A DNA stretch of 64,000 nucleotides from BQWY01 sp046351095 (GTDB lineage Bacteria; Nitrospirota; Nitrospiria; Nitrospirales; Nitrospiraceae). Made by a program: the position numbers and the translations under genes. The notes beneath the pieces were generated by a model. It had not been told where the DNA came from and searched no databases. It worked only from the letters and a program-made list of their open reading frames with translations. Below, piece after piece: positions 34,095-42,267 of this stretch; within the stretch, counting starts at the first letter, position 1; each line of letters begins with the position of its first letter. The DNA is taken from assembly GCA_046351095.1 (NCBI GenBank), contig JAXLZC010000001.1:248001-312000 (forward strand). Direction: 5' to 3'.

Positions 34095-35111
34095 ATGTGG
34101 TGGAGCGGGCGAGCGCAACAGTGTTTGCAGATCGGCGCCGAAGAGCTGGTCTGGGCCGAACGCGTCCGGAGCTGGTTCATCCGTCGGCCCGATCGCTGTG
34201 TCACGCGGAAGCTGGAGTCGGGACTGCTGGCCCTGTCGCCGGTCGAACCGAACATCCTGAATCCGACGGCGCTCCACGAGCAGGTGCGCACGTTGGTTGC
34301 GCCGGCGCGTCGGCGTCGGACGTTCGGCCTTCGGTTGCGGTCGTCGGTGCCGATGCCGATTGTGCTGCTGCTGCCGGACGTCTGTGTGCGGACCGCCGTA
34401 TTCGAATTGGAGCGGATGCCGCGTCGGGCCGAGGAGCGCGAGGCACTGATCCGTTGGCGCTTCTCCCAGGAACATCTGTTCCCGCTCAGCGCCGCCAAGG
34501 TGGTCTATCAACGATGGGTGACGCCTACGGCACAGCGAGGCGATGCTGGTCAGACGCCGACGGTCACGGTGCTTGCGGCGGCGATCCAAGAGTCTGTGCT
34601 CGCGCAATATGAGGCCCTCTGTGAAGCCTGCCGGTTGGTCCCGGTTGCGGTGACGACGGCTGGGTTGCAGTTGTGCCATCACTGGCTGGAACGCCGCGCC
34701 GAGGGACCAGCTGGCGATCTTGCCGGTGACTTCCTCTGGGTCAGTTTGCTCGACCAAACGTTTTCGGCGCTGGCGTTTCGCGATGGGCGCCTCGCGTTTA
34801 CCCGCACGAAGCCACTCGGTGGATTAGACCTGTTGTCGCCGGACGACCGGGCGTCGTCGTTGGTGAAGGAGGTCCACACGTCGCTACATTTGTGGAATGC
34901 CGCTCAACCTGCTGCCCCACGCACGACCGCTGCGCCACGGATCGTTATTGCTGGCACGCAGGCCGATCAGCAGTTCATCCAATGCATGAGAGAAGAGTCG
35001 CAAGTGTCTGCTGAAATCGTAGATTGGTCGTTCTTCGCGAAGGGCGCTTGGTCGAAACAATTCGCCCATACCCCCCTGGCCGCGATGCCTGCGGTGGCGG
35101 CCTTATGCTGA
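34095..35111 (+). CDS. PilM-like / GspL-like cytoplasmic assembly protein
   Basis: A 338-residue protein with the actin-like fold pattern of PilM/MshI: MWWSGRAQQCLQIGAEELVW at the start, SVPMPIVLLLPDVCVRTAVF in the middle, EEREALIRWRFSQEHLFPL (the region that contacts the ATPase or PilN), and a second subdomain with FLWVSLLDQTFSALAFRDGR. No membrane helix is seen, so it should be cytoplasmic and dock on the PilN-like tail. The sequence is divergent and the call leans on gene order (E, M, N, O, P). The next gene starts inside its last seven bases. Confidence 0.75.
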   Translation: MWWSGRAQQCLQIGAEELVWAERVRSWFIRRPDRCVTRKLESGLLALSPVEPNILNPTALHEQVRTLVAPARRRRTFGLRLRSSVPMPIVLLLPDVCVRTAVFELERMPRRAEEREALIRWRFSQEHLFPLSAAKVVYQRWVTPTAQRGDAGQTPTVTVLAAAIQESVLAQYEALCEACRLVPVAVTTAGLQLCHHWLERRAEGPAGDLAGDFLWVSLLDQTFSALAFRDGRLAFTRTKPLGGLDLLSPDDRASSLVKEVHTSLHLWNAAQPAAPRTTAAPRIVIAGTQADQQFIQCMREESQVSAEIVDWSFFAKGAWSKQFAHTPLAAMPAVAALC

Positions 35112-35752
35112 GCCGTTCGGGTGGAACCAGCATGGAGCGACTCCGGCGCATGGTCGACGAATTGGTACAGCCGCCGCCTGGGCTGACGCTCAATTTCAGT
35201 TCGTATACGTCGCCGTTGGCTGGGCCGATTCGATGGGGCTGCATCGTCGCGAGTGCCGTCTTGGTCTGGGCGGTCGCCTGGGACCTGGTCGAACTCTGGG
35301 GCGTTGCGGACGAGACACGGGTCATCGAGCAATCCCTCGCGAAGCTCCGGGAACAAGATGCGCAGGTCGCCGGGGCCTCCAGCGCTGGGCGTGTCGATGT
35401 GGCGGCGCTCGATGGCGTGTCGGCTGGGAGTGGGAAGTTGGCCACCGAGGTGGCGTTCGTGAATCGGCTCGTCGAAAAGCGTGCGTTTTCGTGGACGAGA
35501 TTTTTGAGCGAATTGGAAGGGGCGTTGCCCGCGACGGTCGGGGTGCAGTCCGTAAAAATGGACCCGGCCGGGACGGTGGTGCAGCTTGCGGGAGCGGCGC
35601 TGAGTTTTGAAGCGCTCACCGCGTTTGTCACGCAATTGGAAGATCATCCGTCGTTCCACGAGCCGGTGCTGAAACAGCACCAGCAGCGTGAAGACGGTCT
35701 GGTGGAGTTCGATGTCACCCTTGTCTACGCACCAACCAACAGCCGCCGCTGA
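35105..35752 (+). CDS. PilN-like inner-membrane assembly protein
   Basis: A 215-residue bitopic protein with a cytoplasmic start (MLSRSGGTSMERLRRM, then LTLNFSSYTSP, resembling the PilN motif that binds PilM), one membrane helix at about residues 42-62 (WGCIVASAVLVWAVAWDLV), a coiled segment and a ferredoxin-like periplasmic domain (residues about 120-215, with FVTQLEDHPSFHEPVL). ATG 35105 overlaps the PilM-like stop. It should pair with the PilO-like product as the alignment complex between ATPase and secretin. Confidence 0.8.
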   Translation: MLSRSGGTSMERLRRMVDELVQPPPGLTLNFSSYTSPLAGPIRWGCIVASAVLVWAVAWDLVELWGVADETRVIEQSLAKLREQDAQVAGASSAGRVDVAALDGVSAGSGKLATEVAFVNRLVEKRAFSWTRFLSELEGALPATVGVQSVKMDPAGTVVQLAGAALSFEALTAFVTQLEDHPSFHEPVLKQHQQREDGLVEFDVTLVYAPTNSRR

Positions 35753-36386
35753 ACGATCCAGCTGGGCGGCGCTGCTGTATCAGCCCTACGCCATTGTTGT
35801 GCCTTGGGCGTCGGTGATGATCGCGGTCGGCCTGCTGTGGGCCGCACTGCATCTACTGGTGCTGGATCATGCGCGTGCCGACCGCGCTGCGCTCGAGCAG
35901 CAACGCACGGCCTTACGCGCGCAGGTGAATCACGCGATGGACGTGCGGCAGGCGCGGGTGGATATGGCGCGGGTGTTGAACATGTTGCCGGCGCAACGCG
36001 ACTTTGCGCCGCTTGCGCTTGGATTGACGGAGCAGGCCAAGGCGCATCGCCTCCACGTGCCGGGGCTGACGTACCATCTGGAAAAGACGGACGTGCCGAC
36101 AGTCTATCGCGCGGTGTTGGAAGGCACGGCCACCGGACGGTACGAAGACCTTCGACGCTACATCCAGCATTTGGAAACGGCGGACGAGTTGGTCGTGATC
36201 GAGCACCTCGATGTGGATCGTGCACGAAATCAATCCGACACGATGACCATCCATCTTAAGGTTGCGACGTACTTACGGGGCGGCGTGTCGACCGGCAACA
36301 ACGCCAACGCAGCGCCGAAGCATGCGAGTGCGCCGTCGGCTTCAGTGGACGCTCTGTCGCCGACGTCAGGCCCGAGTGAAGGGTGA
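35712..36386 (+). CDS. PilO-like inner-membrane assembly protein
   Basis: A 224-residue bitopic protein: one helix at about residues 22-52 (IVVPWASVMIAVGLLWAALH), a coiled segment (ALEQQRTALRAQVNHAMDVR) and a periplasmic ferredoxin-like domain that includes YEDLRRYIQHLETADELVVI. The tail is Ala/Ser-rich and probably disordered. ATG 35712 has GGAG upstream and overlaps the PilN-like gene by 41 bases; a GTG eight codons earlier is possible. The PilN/PilO pair order and topology support the call despite low sequence conservation. Confidence 0.78.
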   Translation: MSPLSTHQPTAAAERSSWAALLYQPYAIVVPWASVMIAVGLLWAALHLLVLDHARADRAALEQQRTALRAQVNHAMDVRQARVDMARVLNMLPAQRDFAPLALGLTEQAKAHRLHVPGLTYHLEKTDVPTVYRAVLEGTATGRYEDLRRYIQHLETADELVVIEHLDVDRARNQSDTMTIHLKVATYLRGGVSTGNNANAAPKHASAPSASVDALSPTSGPSEG

Positions 36387-36396
36387 TAGGCGGACG

Positions 36397-37035
36397 ATGA
36401 CAAGAGCCCAACGGATACGAGTCATGATGGGATCTGTCGGCCTCTGGGCCGCGGTGTCGGCCATCGTTTTCGGTGTGTCCACGCAACCGGAGCGTGTGCC
36501 GTTAAAAAACGTGCGCGGCCCAGGTGAGCGGGCAGAGTCGGTGGGCGCGACGGCGGACCAGGCCGATGGGGCAAATCCAGCAGGGGCCTCGAAGCTGAAG
36601 GTGAATGTTGCGTTGTTCGAGCTGGAGCGTAGTCAGCGGAGTCAGAGTTATCCGGCGCCGCGGAATATCTTTTTGGCGCCGACCGCGGGTGGTGGCATGT
36701 CGCCGAGCGCCGCAATGGGGCAGCTAGGTCTGCAAGGCCAGGTTGCCGACGCGGATGAGGTGGATGCCGACGAGTCGGATGCGGCGACGTCGGCGCTGCG
36801 CTACGTCGGGTTTGTCACGCTCGGCGAGTCGGCACAGGGTACGACGGCAGCGCAGGCGGCAAAAGGTGTCGGTGTGGCGATGGTCGGCGATCAAATCCAT
36901 ATGGTGAGGGCCGGCGATCGGATTGCGGACCGGTATCGCGTGGTCCGAGTTGCGCAGGATCTGCTGACCGTGGCCGACCGGACGGACGGGCGCGAGCTAC
37001 GAGTGCCGATCACCGAAGTGACGCCGACCGACTAG
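36397..37035 (+). CDS. PilP/GspC-like periplasmic protein
   Basis: A 212-residue protein with an N-terminal membrane anchor (VMMGSVGLWAAVSAIVFGVS), a variable linker, PAPRNIFLAP (the short RNIF/RNPF-type motif common before GspC/PilP HR domains), and a C-terminal beta-domain (LRYVGFVTLGESAQGTTAAQ, then VGDQIHMVRAGDRIADRYRV) that matches the homology region of PilP/GspC. It should link the inner-membrane PilN/O pair to the secretin. It sits 10 bases after the PilO-like gene. The specific family cannot be chosen between PilP and GspC. Confidence 0.78.
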   Translation: MTRAQRIRVMMGSVGLWAAVSAIVFGVSTQPERVPLKNVRGPGERAESVGATADQADGANPAGASKLKVNVALFELERSQRSQSYPAPRNIFLAPTAGGGMSPSAAMGQLGLQGQVADADEVDADESDAATSALRYVGFVTLGESAQGTTAAQAAKGVGVAMVGDQIHMVRAGDRIADRYRVVRVAQDLLTVADRTDGRELRVPITEVTPTD

Positions 37036-37067
37036 CCGTAACTCTTCATTTGCTGCTTCAAGAATCC

Positions 37068-37874
37068 ATGTCTATCATGGCCATATTCATGAAGCGACGT
37101 GCAGTTCAGGCGCGTCCTGTCTCGGCGGCATCCTTCCGTCGATGTACAGCCTGTCTCGGTAATCAATCCGGTGTCGCCTACCTCGCCTTGATGTTCTCCA
37201 TCGTGCTGATCGGCATCACGCTCATGGCTGCGGCCAAGCCGTGGAAGATGGTGATGCAGCGCGAGCGGGAGGCCGACCTGCTGGCCTACGGCATGGAGAT
37301 TCAACGTGCGATCGGCGCCTACTCGGTCAAGATGAAGGCGGGGCGTGTGCAGCCTGGCGAGGTGTACCCGACCTCGTTGGAGGAGCTGACGCGGCAGCCC
37401 TCGCCGCTCTTGCGCAAGGTCTACCTCGATCCCATCACCAAGACCGCTTTGGAAATCGTGCGTGCGCCGACCGGCGGCATCATGGGGGTGCGGAGCCGCA
37501 GTAAGGCGATGCCGGTGAAGCAGCATGAATTTCCCGATGCGGTACGTCACTTCGACAATATGAAGAGTTATCGCGACTGGGTGTTTCAACATCCCAACGC
37601 CTCCGGCTCGACGCTGCCCCAGAATAATCTGACGACCGGCCTTATGGGGCAAAGCGCAATGCCCGGCGGTGTGTATCCGGGAGGCGTCTATCCTGGCGGT
37701 GTCGCCGGTCAGGTGCCATCGTCCGCAGGGACCTACGCTGGTGGTGTCCAGACTGGCGCCATGCCCGGCGCCGCCAGCCAAGCGTCGCGTAATCTCCCCG
37801 GTGGATTCCAGACTGACCCTCCGGCGCCAGTCGATCCGGCGCAGCAGCCGCAGTCACGTGTCGGTGAGCCGTAA
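37068..37874 (+). CDS. Long pseudopilin-like protein with glycine-rich tail
   Basis: A 268-residue protein with a pseudopilin-like hydrophobic N-terminus, though the leader is long and basic and the cleavage region reads NQSG/VAYLALMFSIVLIGITL, without the usual glutamate at position 5. The following segment (PTSLEELTRQPSPLLRKVYL, then DPITKT) matches GspG-type domains. The tail repeats PGGVYPGGVYPGGVAG and is rich in Gly, Pro and Ala. It closes the pilus operon. Starts at 37050, 37068, 37077 and 37089 are all in frame, and none has a good ribosome binding site. It may be a minor, non-processed component. Confidence 0.7.
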   Translation: MSIMAIFMKRRAVQARPVSAASFRRCTACLGNQSGVAYLALMFSIVLIGITLMAAAKPWKMVMQREREADLLAYGMEIQRAIGAYSVKMKAGRVQPGEVYPTSLEELTRQPSPLLRKVYLDPITKTALEIVRAPTGGIMGVRSRSKAMPVKQHEFPDAVRHFDNMKSYRDWVFQHPNASGSTLPQNNLTTGLMGQSAMPGGVYPGGVYPGGVAGQVPSSAGTYAGGVQTGAMPGAASQASRNLPGGFQTDPPAPVDPAQQPQSRVGEP

Positions 37875-37952
37875 GCCGCTTCGTTTTCTCACGTTCGCGT
37901 CATCCATCCTATCCGTCCGCCTGTCACGCACTCCGCTACGCGCTGTGCGCCC

Positions 37953-37982
37953 TTGACGCTTTTTGCGAAGCCACGGTATGGT
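37953..37982 (+). promoter_or_regulatory. Sigma70-like promoter upstream of proA
   Basis: TTGACG (37953-37958), an 18-base spacer and TATGGT (37977-37982), ending 47 bases before the proA start. Five of six and four of six consensus bases match. Confidence 0.5.
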
Positions 37983-38028
37983 CTCGGGATTCGATTCACT
38001 CCGGACCATTAGAAGAAGAGAACCACTC

Positions 38029-39411
38029 ATGCCCACTGCCGAACCGACTGCCGATGACGAACGTGCGCTGATCGATCCGAGCGTCTGCGCCGAAGACGGA
38101 ACGAGTCTGGAAGCTGCCGCCACCGGCGAGACGCTGCCGGCGGAAGTCCCCGAAATTCCCATTCCCGAATATGTGGACGCGCTCTGCCGCAAGGCGAAGT
38201 CCGCCGCGGGCAAACTTGCCGCCTTGCCGACCTCCATCAAAAATCAGGCGCTCACGGCGATGGCCGATCAGTTGGAAGCGCGCACCGAAGAGATCCTCGC
38301 TGAAAACGAAAAGGACGTGGAGGCCTTCGGCGACGATCCCGCGCGTAAGGCGATGGCGGATCGCTTGCGGCTGACGCCGGAGCGTATTCGCGACATGGCG
38401 GCGGGCGTGCGCGAGATCGTGAAGCTGCCGGACCCGCTGGGCCACATGCCGAAAATGTGGATGCGGCCGAACGGCATGCAGGTGGGCCGCATGCGGGTGC
38501 CGATCGGGGTCATTGCGATGATTTACGAGTCGCGCCCGAACGTGACGGTCGACTCGGCGGCGCTCTGTCTCAAGTCGGGGAACGTGTGTATTTTGCGCGG
38601 CGGCTCAGAGGCGATCCATTCGAACCGGATGTTGGCGACGATCCTGGCGCAGGCGGCCGAAGAGGCCGGCGTACCGGCGGGCTCGATCACGTTTGTGGAT
38701 CGGCCGGATCGCGAGGTCGTGCCGATTCTGTTGAAGCGAGATAAGGAGATCGATCTCGTCATCCCGCGCGGCGGCGAATCGCTGATGAAAGTCGTCGTCG
38801 AGCATGCGACGATTCCGGTGATCAAACACGACGCGGGCGTCTGCCACATGTACGTCGACCACTATGCCGACGTGGAGATGGCCGTGCGGCTCTGCGTGAA
38901 CGCCAAGGTGCAGCGGCCGGCCACGTGTAACGCGACGGAGACGGTGCTCGTCCATCAAACGGTGGCGCGGACGTTTTTGCCGCCGTTCATCGCGAAGCTG
39001 CAGGAGGCGAAGGTGGACGTGCGCGGCTGCGCCAAGACGCAGCAGATTTGTCCGGAGGTCGCGCCTGCGGAGGACGAAGATTTCGGCAAGGAATTTTTGT
39101 CGCTCACGTTGGCCGTGAAGGTCGTGAAAAGTTTCGAGGACGCGGTCGAACATATCGGCCGGCACGGCTCGCAACATACGGAATCGATCGTGACGCAGGA
39201 CTACAGCCGCGCGATGCGGTTCTTGAAAGAAGTCGACGCCAGCGCCGTGTTGGTGAACGCGTCGACGCGGTTGAACGACGGGTTTCAATTCGGGCTGGGC
39301 GCCGAAATCGGCATCAGCACGTCGCGTATCCACGCGCGCGGGCCGATGGGGCTGGAGGAGCTGACCTGCTCCAAGTTCGTCGTGTTCGGGACCGGCCAGA
39401 TTCGAGAGTAA
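38029..39411 (+). CDS. proA: Gamma-glutamyl phosphate reductase
   Basis: A 460-residue enzyme for the second step of proline synthesis: NADPH-dependent reduction of glutamyl 5-phosphate to the semialdehyde. GVIAMIYESRPNVTVD, GNVCILRGGSEAIHSN, IPVIKHDAGVCHMY and RPATCNATETVLVH (catalytic cysteine) are all present, and SASVLVNASTRLNDGFQFG-type residues close the protein. The first 42 residues are an acidic, Ala/Glu-rich extension that typical ProA (about 417 residues) lacks. ATG 38029 follows GAAGAG; starting later would remove the extension but no better site was found. The proB kinase gene is not in this window. Confidence 0.95.
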   Translation: MPTAEPTADDERALIDPSVCAEDGTSLEAAATGETLPAEVPEIPIPEYVDALCRKAKSAAGKLAALPTSIKNQALTAMADQLEARTEEILAENEKDVEAFGDDPARKAMADRLRLTPERIRDMAAGVREIVKLPDPLGHMPKMWMRPNGMQVGRMRVPIGVIAMIYESRPNVTVDSAALCLKSGNVCILRGGSEAIHSNRMLATILAQAAEEAGVPAGSITFVDRPDREVVPILLKRDKEIDLVIPRGGESLMKVVVEHATIPVIKHDAGVCHMYVDHYADVEMAVRLCVNAKVQRPATCNATETVLVHQTVARTFLPPFIAKLQEAKVDVRGCAKTQQICPEVAPAEDEDFGKEFLSLTLAVKVVKSFEDAVEHIGRHGSQHTESIVTQDYSRAMRFLKEVDASAVLVNASTRLNDGFQFGLGAEIGISTSRIHARGPMGLEELTCSKFVVFGTGQIRE

Positions 39412-41207
39412 TGCTCGCCGACAACGAAGTCCGGGCGCTCCTCGCGGCGCCCGGCATCTTGCGCCTCTCTTCCAATCAACGCTATCGGGACGACTGTGCC
39501 GCGGCGGGCGGCCGATGGGTTACGCGTGCGAGCGGCCATCGGGTGCTCTACGGAGCCGATGGCCGTCGTGTGCTCTGCGTCGATCCCGGCGGGCAGGTGC
39601 TGCACGAGTGCGAGTGGGGGACGTCGGCATCCGGCGCGCCCTGTCTGTTGCGCGCGCGTGTGTGGCTCGATTGGAACGCGTGGGTGGGCATCGTGCCTGG
39701 TGGGTTGGTCAACGCGACCTCGTTTGATCTCTCGACACGTCCGGGCTGGCAGCGTTTGCGTGCCGAAGATTTGCGCCAGATGGCGGCGCGTGCCATCGGC
39801 GTGCCGATGAGTGAAGTCCAGTTTTTTTACACCGACGACGATCTGCAGATCGATCCGCGTGGGCGCGCCTCGATTCGTCATCGCAAAGACGCCTTTTATC
39901 TGTTGCCGGACGGCGGCTTCGACCGCGCGCGTTTTATGGCCTGTATGGGCGCGATGCATTGGGCGGATATCGACTTCCTCCCGGTGGTCGAGCTGTTTCA
40001 ATCTCTCGTACCCGGTACCGGTTCCGCGACGCTCGAACTGATCCGCGAACTCTACGACGACCAGCACCCGACGGGAGATCGCCCGCTGCGGTATCGCGGC
40101 ATGCCGACTTATCCCTCCGACGCCGCCTTCGGATTGTTCGGCGGATTTTTTGAGCCGCGTAGTCCGTCCGGCACACAGCCGTTTGTCTTGTTTATGGATC
40201 AAGCGCGTTCGCACGAAGTGACGTGGCATCCATCGCCGACGCCGTTGCGGCGTGTCGTCGACCGAGACGCGGGACTCTGCGTGACGACTAGGGCGGGGCA
40301 GGTCACAAAGGCGACGCTGTGGGGCGATACGACGGGATTGTCGTTTACGCCGCGCGATCGATCCGGTTGGTCGGTCAACGGGCGGTCGCTGCAAGTCGCG
40401 AACGATCATCTAGAACTGACCGACGGTGCAGATGTGCGCAGGATGGCGTTGCGACCGGAGTGGGGCGTTGCGACGAGTCAGTCCGGCGCGGCTGCGCCGT
40501 CGCCGCATCCTGGCGTCGTTTCCGACTGGCGCAGACTCTTTGTTGATGGTTCACTCGTGGTGGATGCGGCGCAGGCCTTCGGCGCGGTTCTCTTGTATCC
40601 GGAGGACGAGTCTCCCATTGACCACCTGTCGAGTCAGCCGTTTGTCGTCGACTATCTGCTCGATACGTTCGAAGAGGATCCACAGCAGGCGGCCGGCGTC
40701 GCACGCGCGCGTGCGATCCTCATCGACAACATGGACGCGGGCATCGCGTCGCTGATTCCGCTCGACCAGCGGCGTACGGTGCGTGTGCTGTATGCCGATG
40801 CGGCGATGGCGCAGCGGCAGGCGCAACGCCTCTGGAATCAGGCGGCCCGGCAGCGGCGCGACGAGTGTCTAACCGACGTGCGTCTGCTGCCGATTGTCTC
40901 GGCGCGCGAGGCGGCGTATCGGCAACGCTACGATTGTGTTTATCATTGGGCCGATGCGGTCGTGTGGGCGGACCCCGCGCAGGCGAACGCGCTCGTCGCG
41001 CGTCTACAGCAGACGCTGGCGCCGGGCGGCGTCGCCTATGTTGTCGGACCGGCGCAGATGCATCCTTTGTGGCAACGCCCCGGGCTGCGTCTCCAAGATG
41101 CCATGGCCGTCGACACACTCCCGACCTTTCGCATGCACCTGACCCTGTTGCCGAAGGCGCGGTTGCATCCAGGGCTTACACTTTTTTGTCTCAGGCGGAC
41201 GGCGTAA
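39411..41207 (+). CDS. Unrecognised protein, C-terminal part methyltransferase-like
   Basis: A 598-residue protein I cannot assign. Its ATG overlaps the last base of proA, so the two are co-translated. No signal peptide, long membrane helix or repeat is visible. The first 400 residues are a mixed alpha/beta region rich in W, R and D. The last 180 residues (RTVRVLYADAAMAQ, RYDCVYHWADAVVW, LQQTLAPGGVAYVVGPAQ) have the strand order and the APGGVAYVVGP turn of a class I SAM-dependent methyltransferase or a degenerate copy. The glycine-rich SAM loop is not clear. Being locked to proA does not by itself show a role in proline synthesis. Confidence 0.65.
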   Translation: MLADNEVRALLAAPGILRLSSNQRYRDDCAAAGGRWVTRASGHRVLYGADGRRVLCVDPGGQVLHECEWGTSASGAPCLLRARVWLDWNAWVGIVPGGLVNATSFDLSTRPGWQRLRAEDLRQMAARAIGVPMSEVQFFYTDDDLQIDPRGRASIRHRKDAFYLLPDGGFDRARFMACMGAMHWADIDFLPVVELFQSLVPGTGSATLELIRELYDDQHPTGDRPLRYRGMPTYPSDAAFGLFGGFFEPRSPSGTQPFVLFMDQARSHEVTWHPSPTPLRRVVDRDAGLCVTTRAGQVTKATLWGDTTGLSFTPRDRSGWSVNGRSLQVANDHLELTDGADVRRMALRPEWGVATSQSGAAAPSPHPGVVSDWRRLFVDGSLVVDAAQAFGAVLLYPEDESPIDHLSSQPFVVDYLLDTFEEDPQQAAGVARARAILIDNMDAGIASLIPLDQRRTVRVLYADAAMAQRQAQRLWNQAARQRRDECLTDVRLLPIVSAREAAYRQRYDCVYHWADAVVWADPAQANALVARLQQTLAPGGVAYVVGPAQMHPLWQRPGLRLQDAMAVDTLPTFRMHLTLLPKARLHPGLTLFCLRRTA

Positions 41208-41233
41208 TCTCGATCCGCACACACGAGGTCACG

Positions 41234-41935
41234 ATGAACACCACCGAAGAGTTCGATCCGGCGACTGCAATCACGACCGACGACGATCCGAAAGTCGTCG
41301 TCTATTGGGAGCGCGAGTATTCGACGGCGATCGCGCCGGAACGGCTGAAGCTCGACTTTCACCCGCACCGTCCGTTGCTCACCGGGATGGCGCTGGACGA
41401 ACAACGCGCCGTGGCGATGGAAGGGTACAAGGTGATTCCGGACGATTGCGGCCCGGTGCGCACCGTCGGCAACTACGGCTGGTTGGTGCGGTCGCCGGTG
41501 GACTGCCGCATTCGCCGCACAGCGGAAGGGATCAAATGGCAGGCGCCGGAAATTCGTCCGGAAGAACGGTTGCTCGGCTATAAGTCGTTTTCTGGAATGT
41601 ACATCGACCTTATTTTGAACAGCGGTTTTCCCAAGCTGTGCTGCGGGCTACGTTTTTATTATCCCAAACACGTCGGTCTGATGATGAAGGATATCCCGAA
41701 CTATTTTTATCATTACCCCGACCGGACCTTTACCTGCTGGGAAGGGATCAAAACGCAGGAGTACCGCCGCACGCCGAATACGTACGAATGGCTGAAGGAC
41801 TACGATGCCTTCACCGCGAACTTTTTGCTGCAGCTGCATAAGCCGACGACGATCAAACGCGGCGATCCCATCGGCCTCGTCGTACCCGTGTTTCTCCCGA
41901 AGCAGTTCGCACTCGAAGAGCTGAAAAAGCCGTAA
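41234..41935 (+). CDS. Conserved-looking protein of unknown function
   Basis: A 233-residue soluble protein, 26 bases after the unrecognised 598-residue gene. It starts MNTTEEFDPATAITTDDDPK, then VVVYWEREYS. Its middle, DDCGPVRTVGNYGWLVRSPV, and FYYPKHVGLMMKDIPNYFYH suggest a compact enzyme or binding domain. The general shape (a short hydrophobic strand, N/G-Y-GW, charged loops) reminded me of DUF6065 proteins, but I am not confident in that. No signal peptide is seen. The codon use looks like that of the neighbouring housekeeping genes, so it is probably a real, resident gene. Confidence 0.65.
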   Translation: MNTTEEFDPATAITTDDDPKVVVYWEREYSTAIAPERLKLDFHPHRPLLTGMALDEQRAVAMEGYKVIPDDCGPVRTVGNYGWLVRSPVDCRIRRTAEGIKWQAPEIRPEERLLGYKSFSGMYIDLILNSGFPKLCCGLRFYYPKHVGLMMKDIPNYFYHYPDRTFTCWEGIKTQEYRRTPNTYEWLKDYDAFTANFLLQLHKPTTIKRGDPIGLVVPVFLPKQFALEELKKP

Positions 41936-41974
41936 GCAGTGTGGGCGTGCTGGGTGAGCGCAGTGGGGAATCCC

Positions 41975-42003
41975 TTGACTGGAACTGTGGCTGCTGGCAC
42001 CAT
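41975..42003 (+). promoter_or_regulatory. Putative vapBC promoter
   Basis: TTGACT (41975-41980) and a weak -10 CACCAT (41998-42003) with a 17-base spacer. The -10 runs into the operator palindrome, the usual layout for autoregulated toxin-antitoxin operons. Confidence 0.4.
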
Positions 42004-42023
42004 TGTTGAGTATTTCAACAATG
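42001..42023. promoter_or_regulatory. Perfect 23-bp palindrome, probable VapB operator
   Basis: CATTGTTGA (42001-42009), GTATT, then TCAACAATG (42015-42023). The nine-base arms match perfectly, and the site is 10 bases before the antitoxin ATG. It is a likely site for binding by the ribbon-helix-helix antitoxin and its toxin complex. Confidence 0.7.
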
Positions 42024-42033
42024 AGAGGTGGAT

Positions 42034-42267
42034 ATGGCGACGGTCAACTTCAGCGTGCCTCAAAATATTAAAGACGCATTCGATCGAGAGTTTTCGGGGC
42101 AGAATAAAAGTGGGGTCCTTGCGGCTTTGATGCAGCGGGCCGTGGAGGAGCGGCAACAGCATCGACGTCGCAGTAAGGCCGTCGATCGCCTTTTGCGAAT
42201 TCGAGCGCGTTCGAAGCCTGTCTCTGATCGAGACATTCGGGCTGCCAGACGGCAGGGGCGTCCGTGA
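42034..42267 (+). CDS. VapB-type antitoxin (ribbon-helix-helix)
   Basis: A 77-residue antitoxin. MATVNFSVPQNIKDAFDREF is the beta strand and first helix of a ribbon-helix-helix DNA-binding domain; the basic C-terminus (RQQHRRRSKAVDRLLRIRAR) should wrap the toxin. The ATG follows GAGAGGTG, and the gene overlaps the toxin by four bases. It should repress its own promoter at the adjacent palindrome and neutralise the PIN-domain toxin. Confidence 0.8.
   Translation: MATVNFSVPQNIKDAFDREFSGQNKSGVLAALMQRAVEERQQHRRRSKAVDRLLRIRARSKPVSDRDIRAARRQGRP

Noticed and set aside
40865..41233. Upstream extension of the 233-residue gene
   Set aside because: It is an out-of-phase shadow of the 598-residue gene; ATG 41234 lies cleanly after that stop.
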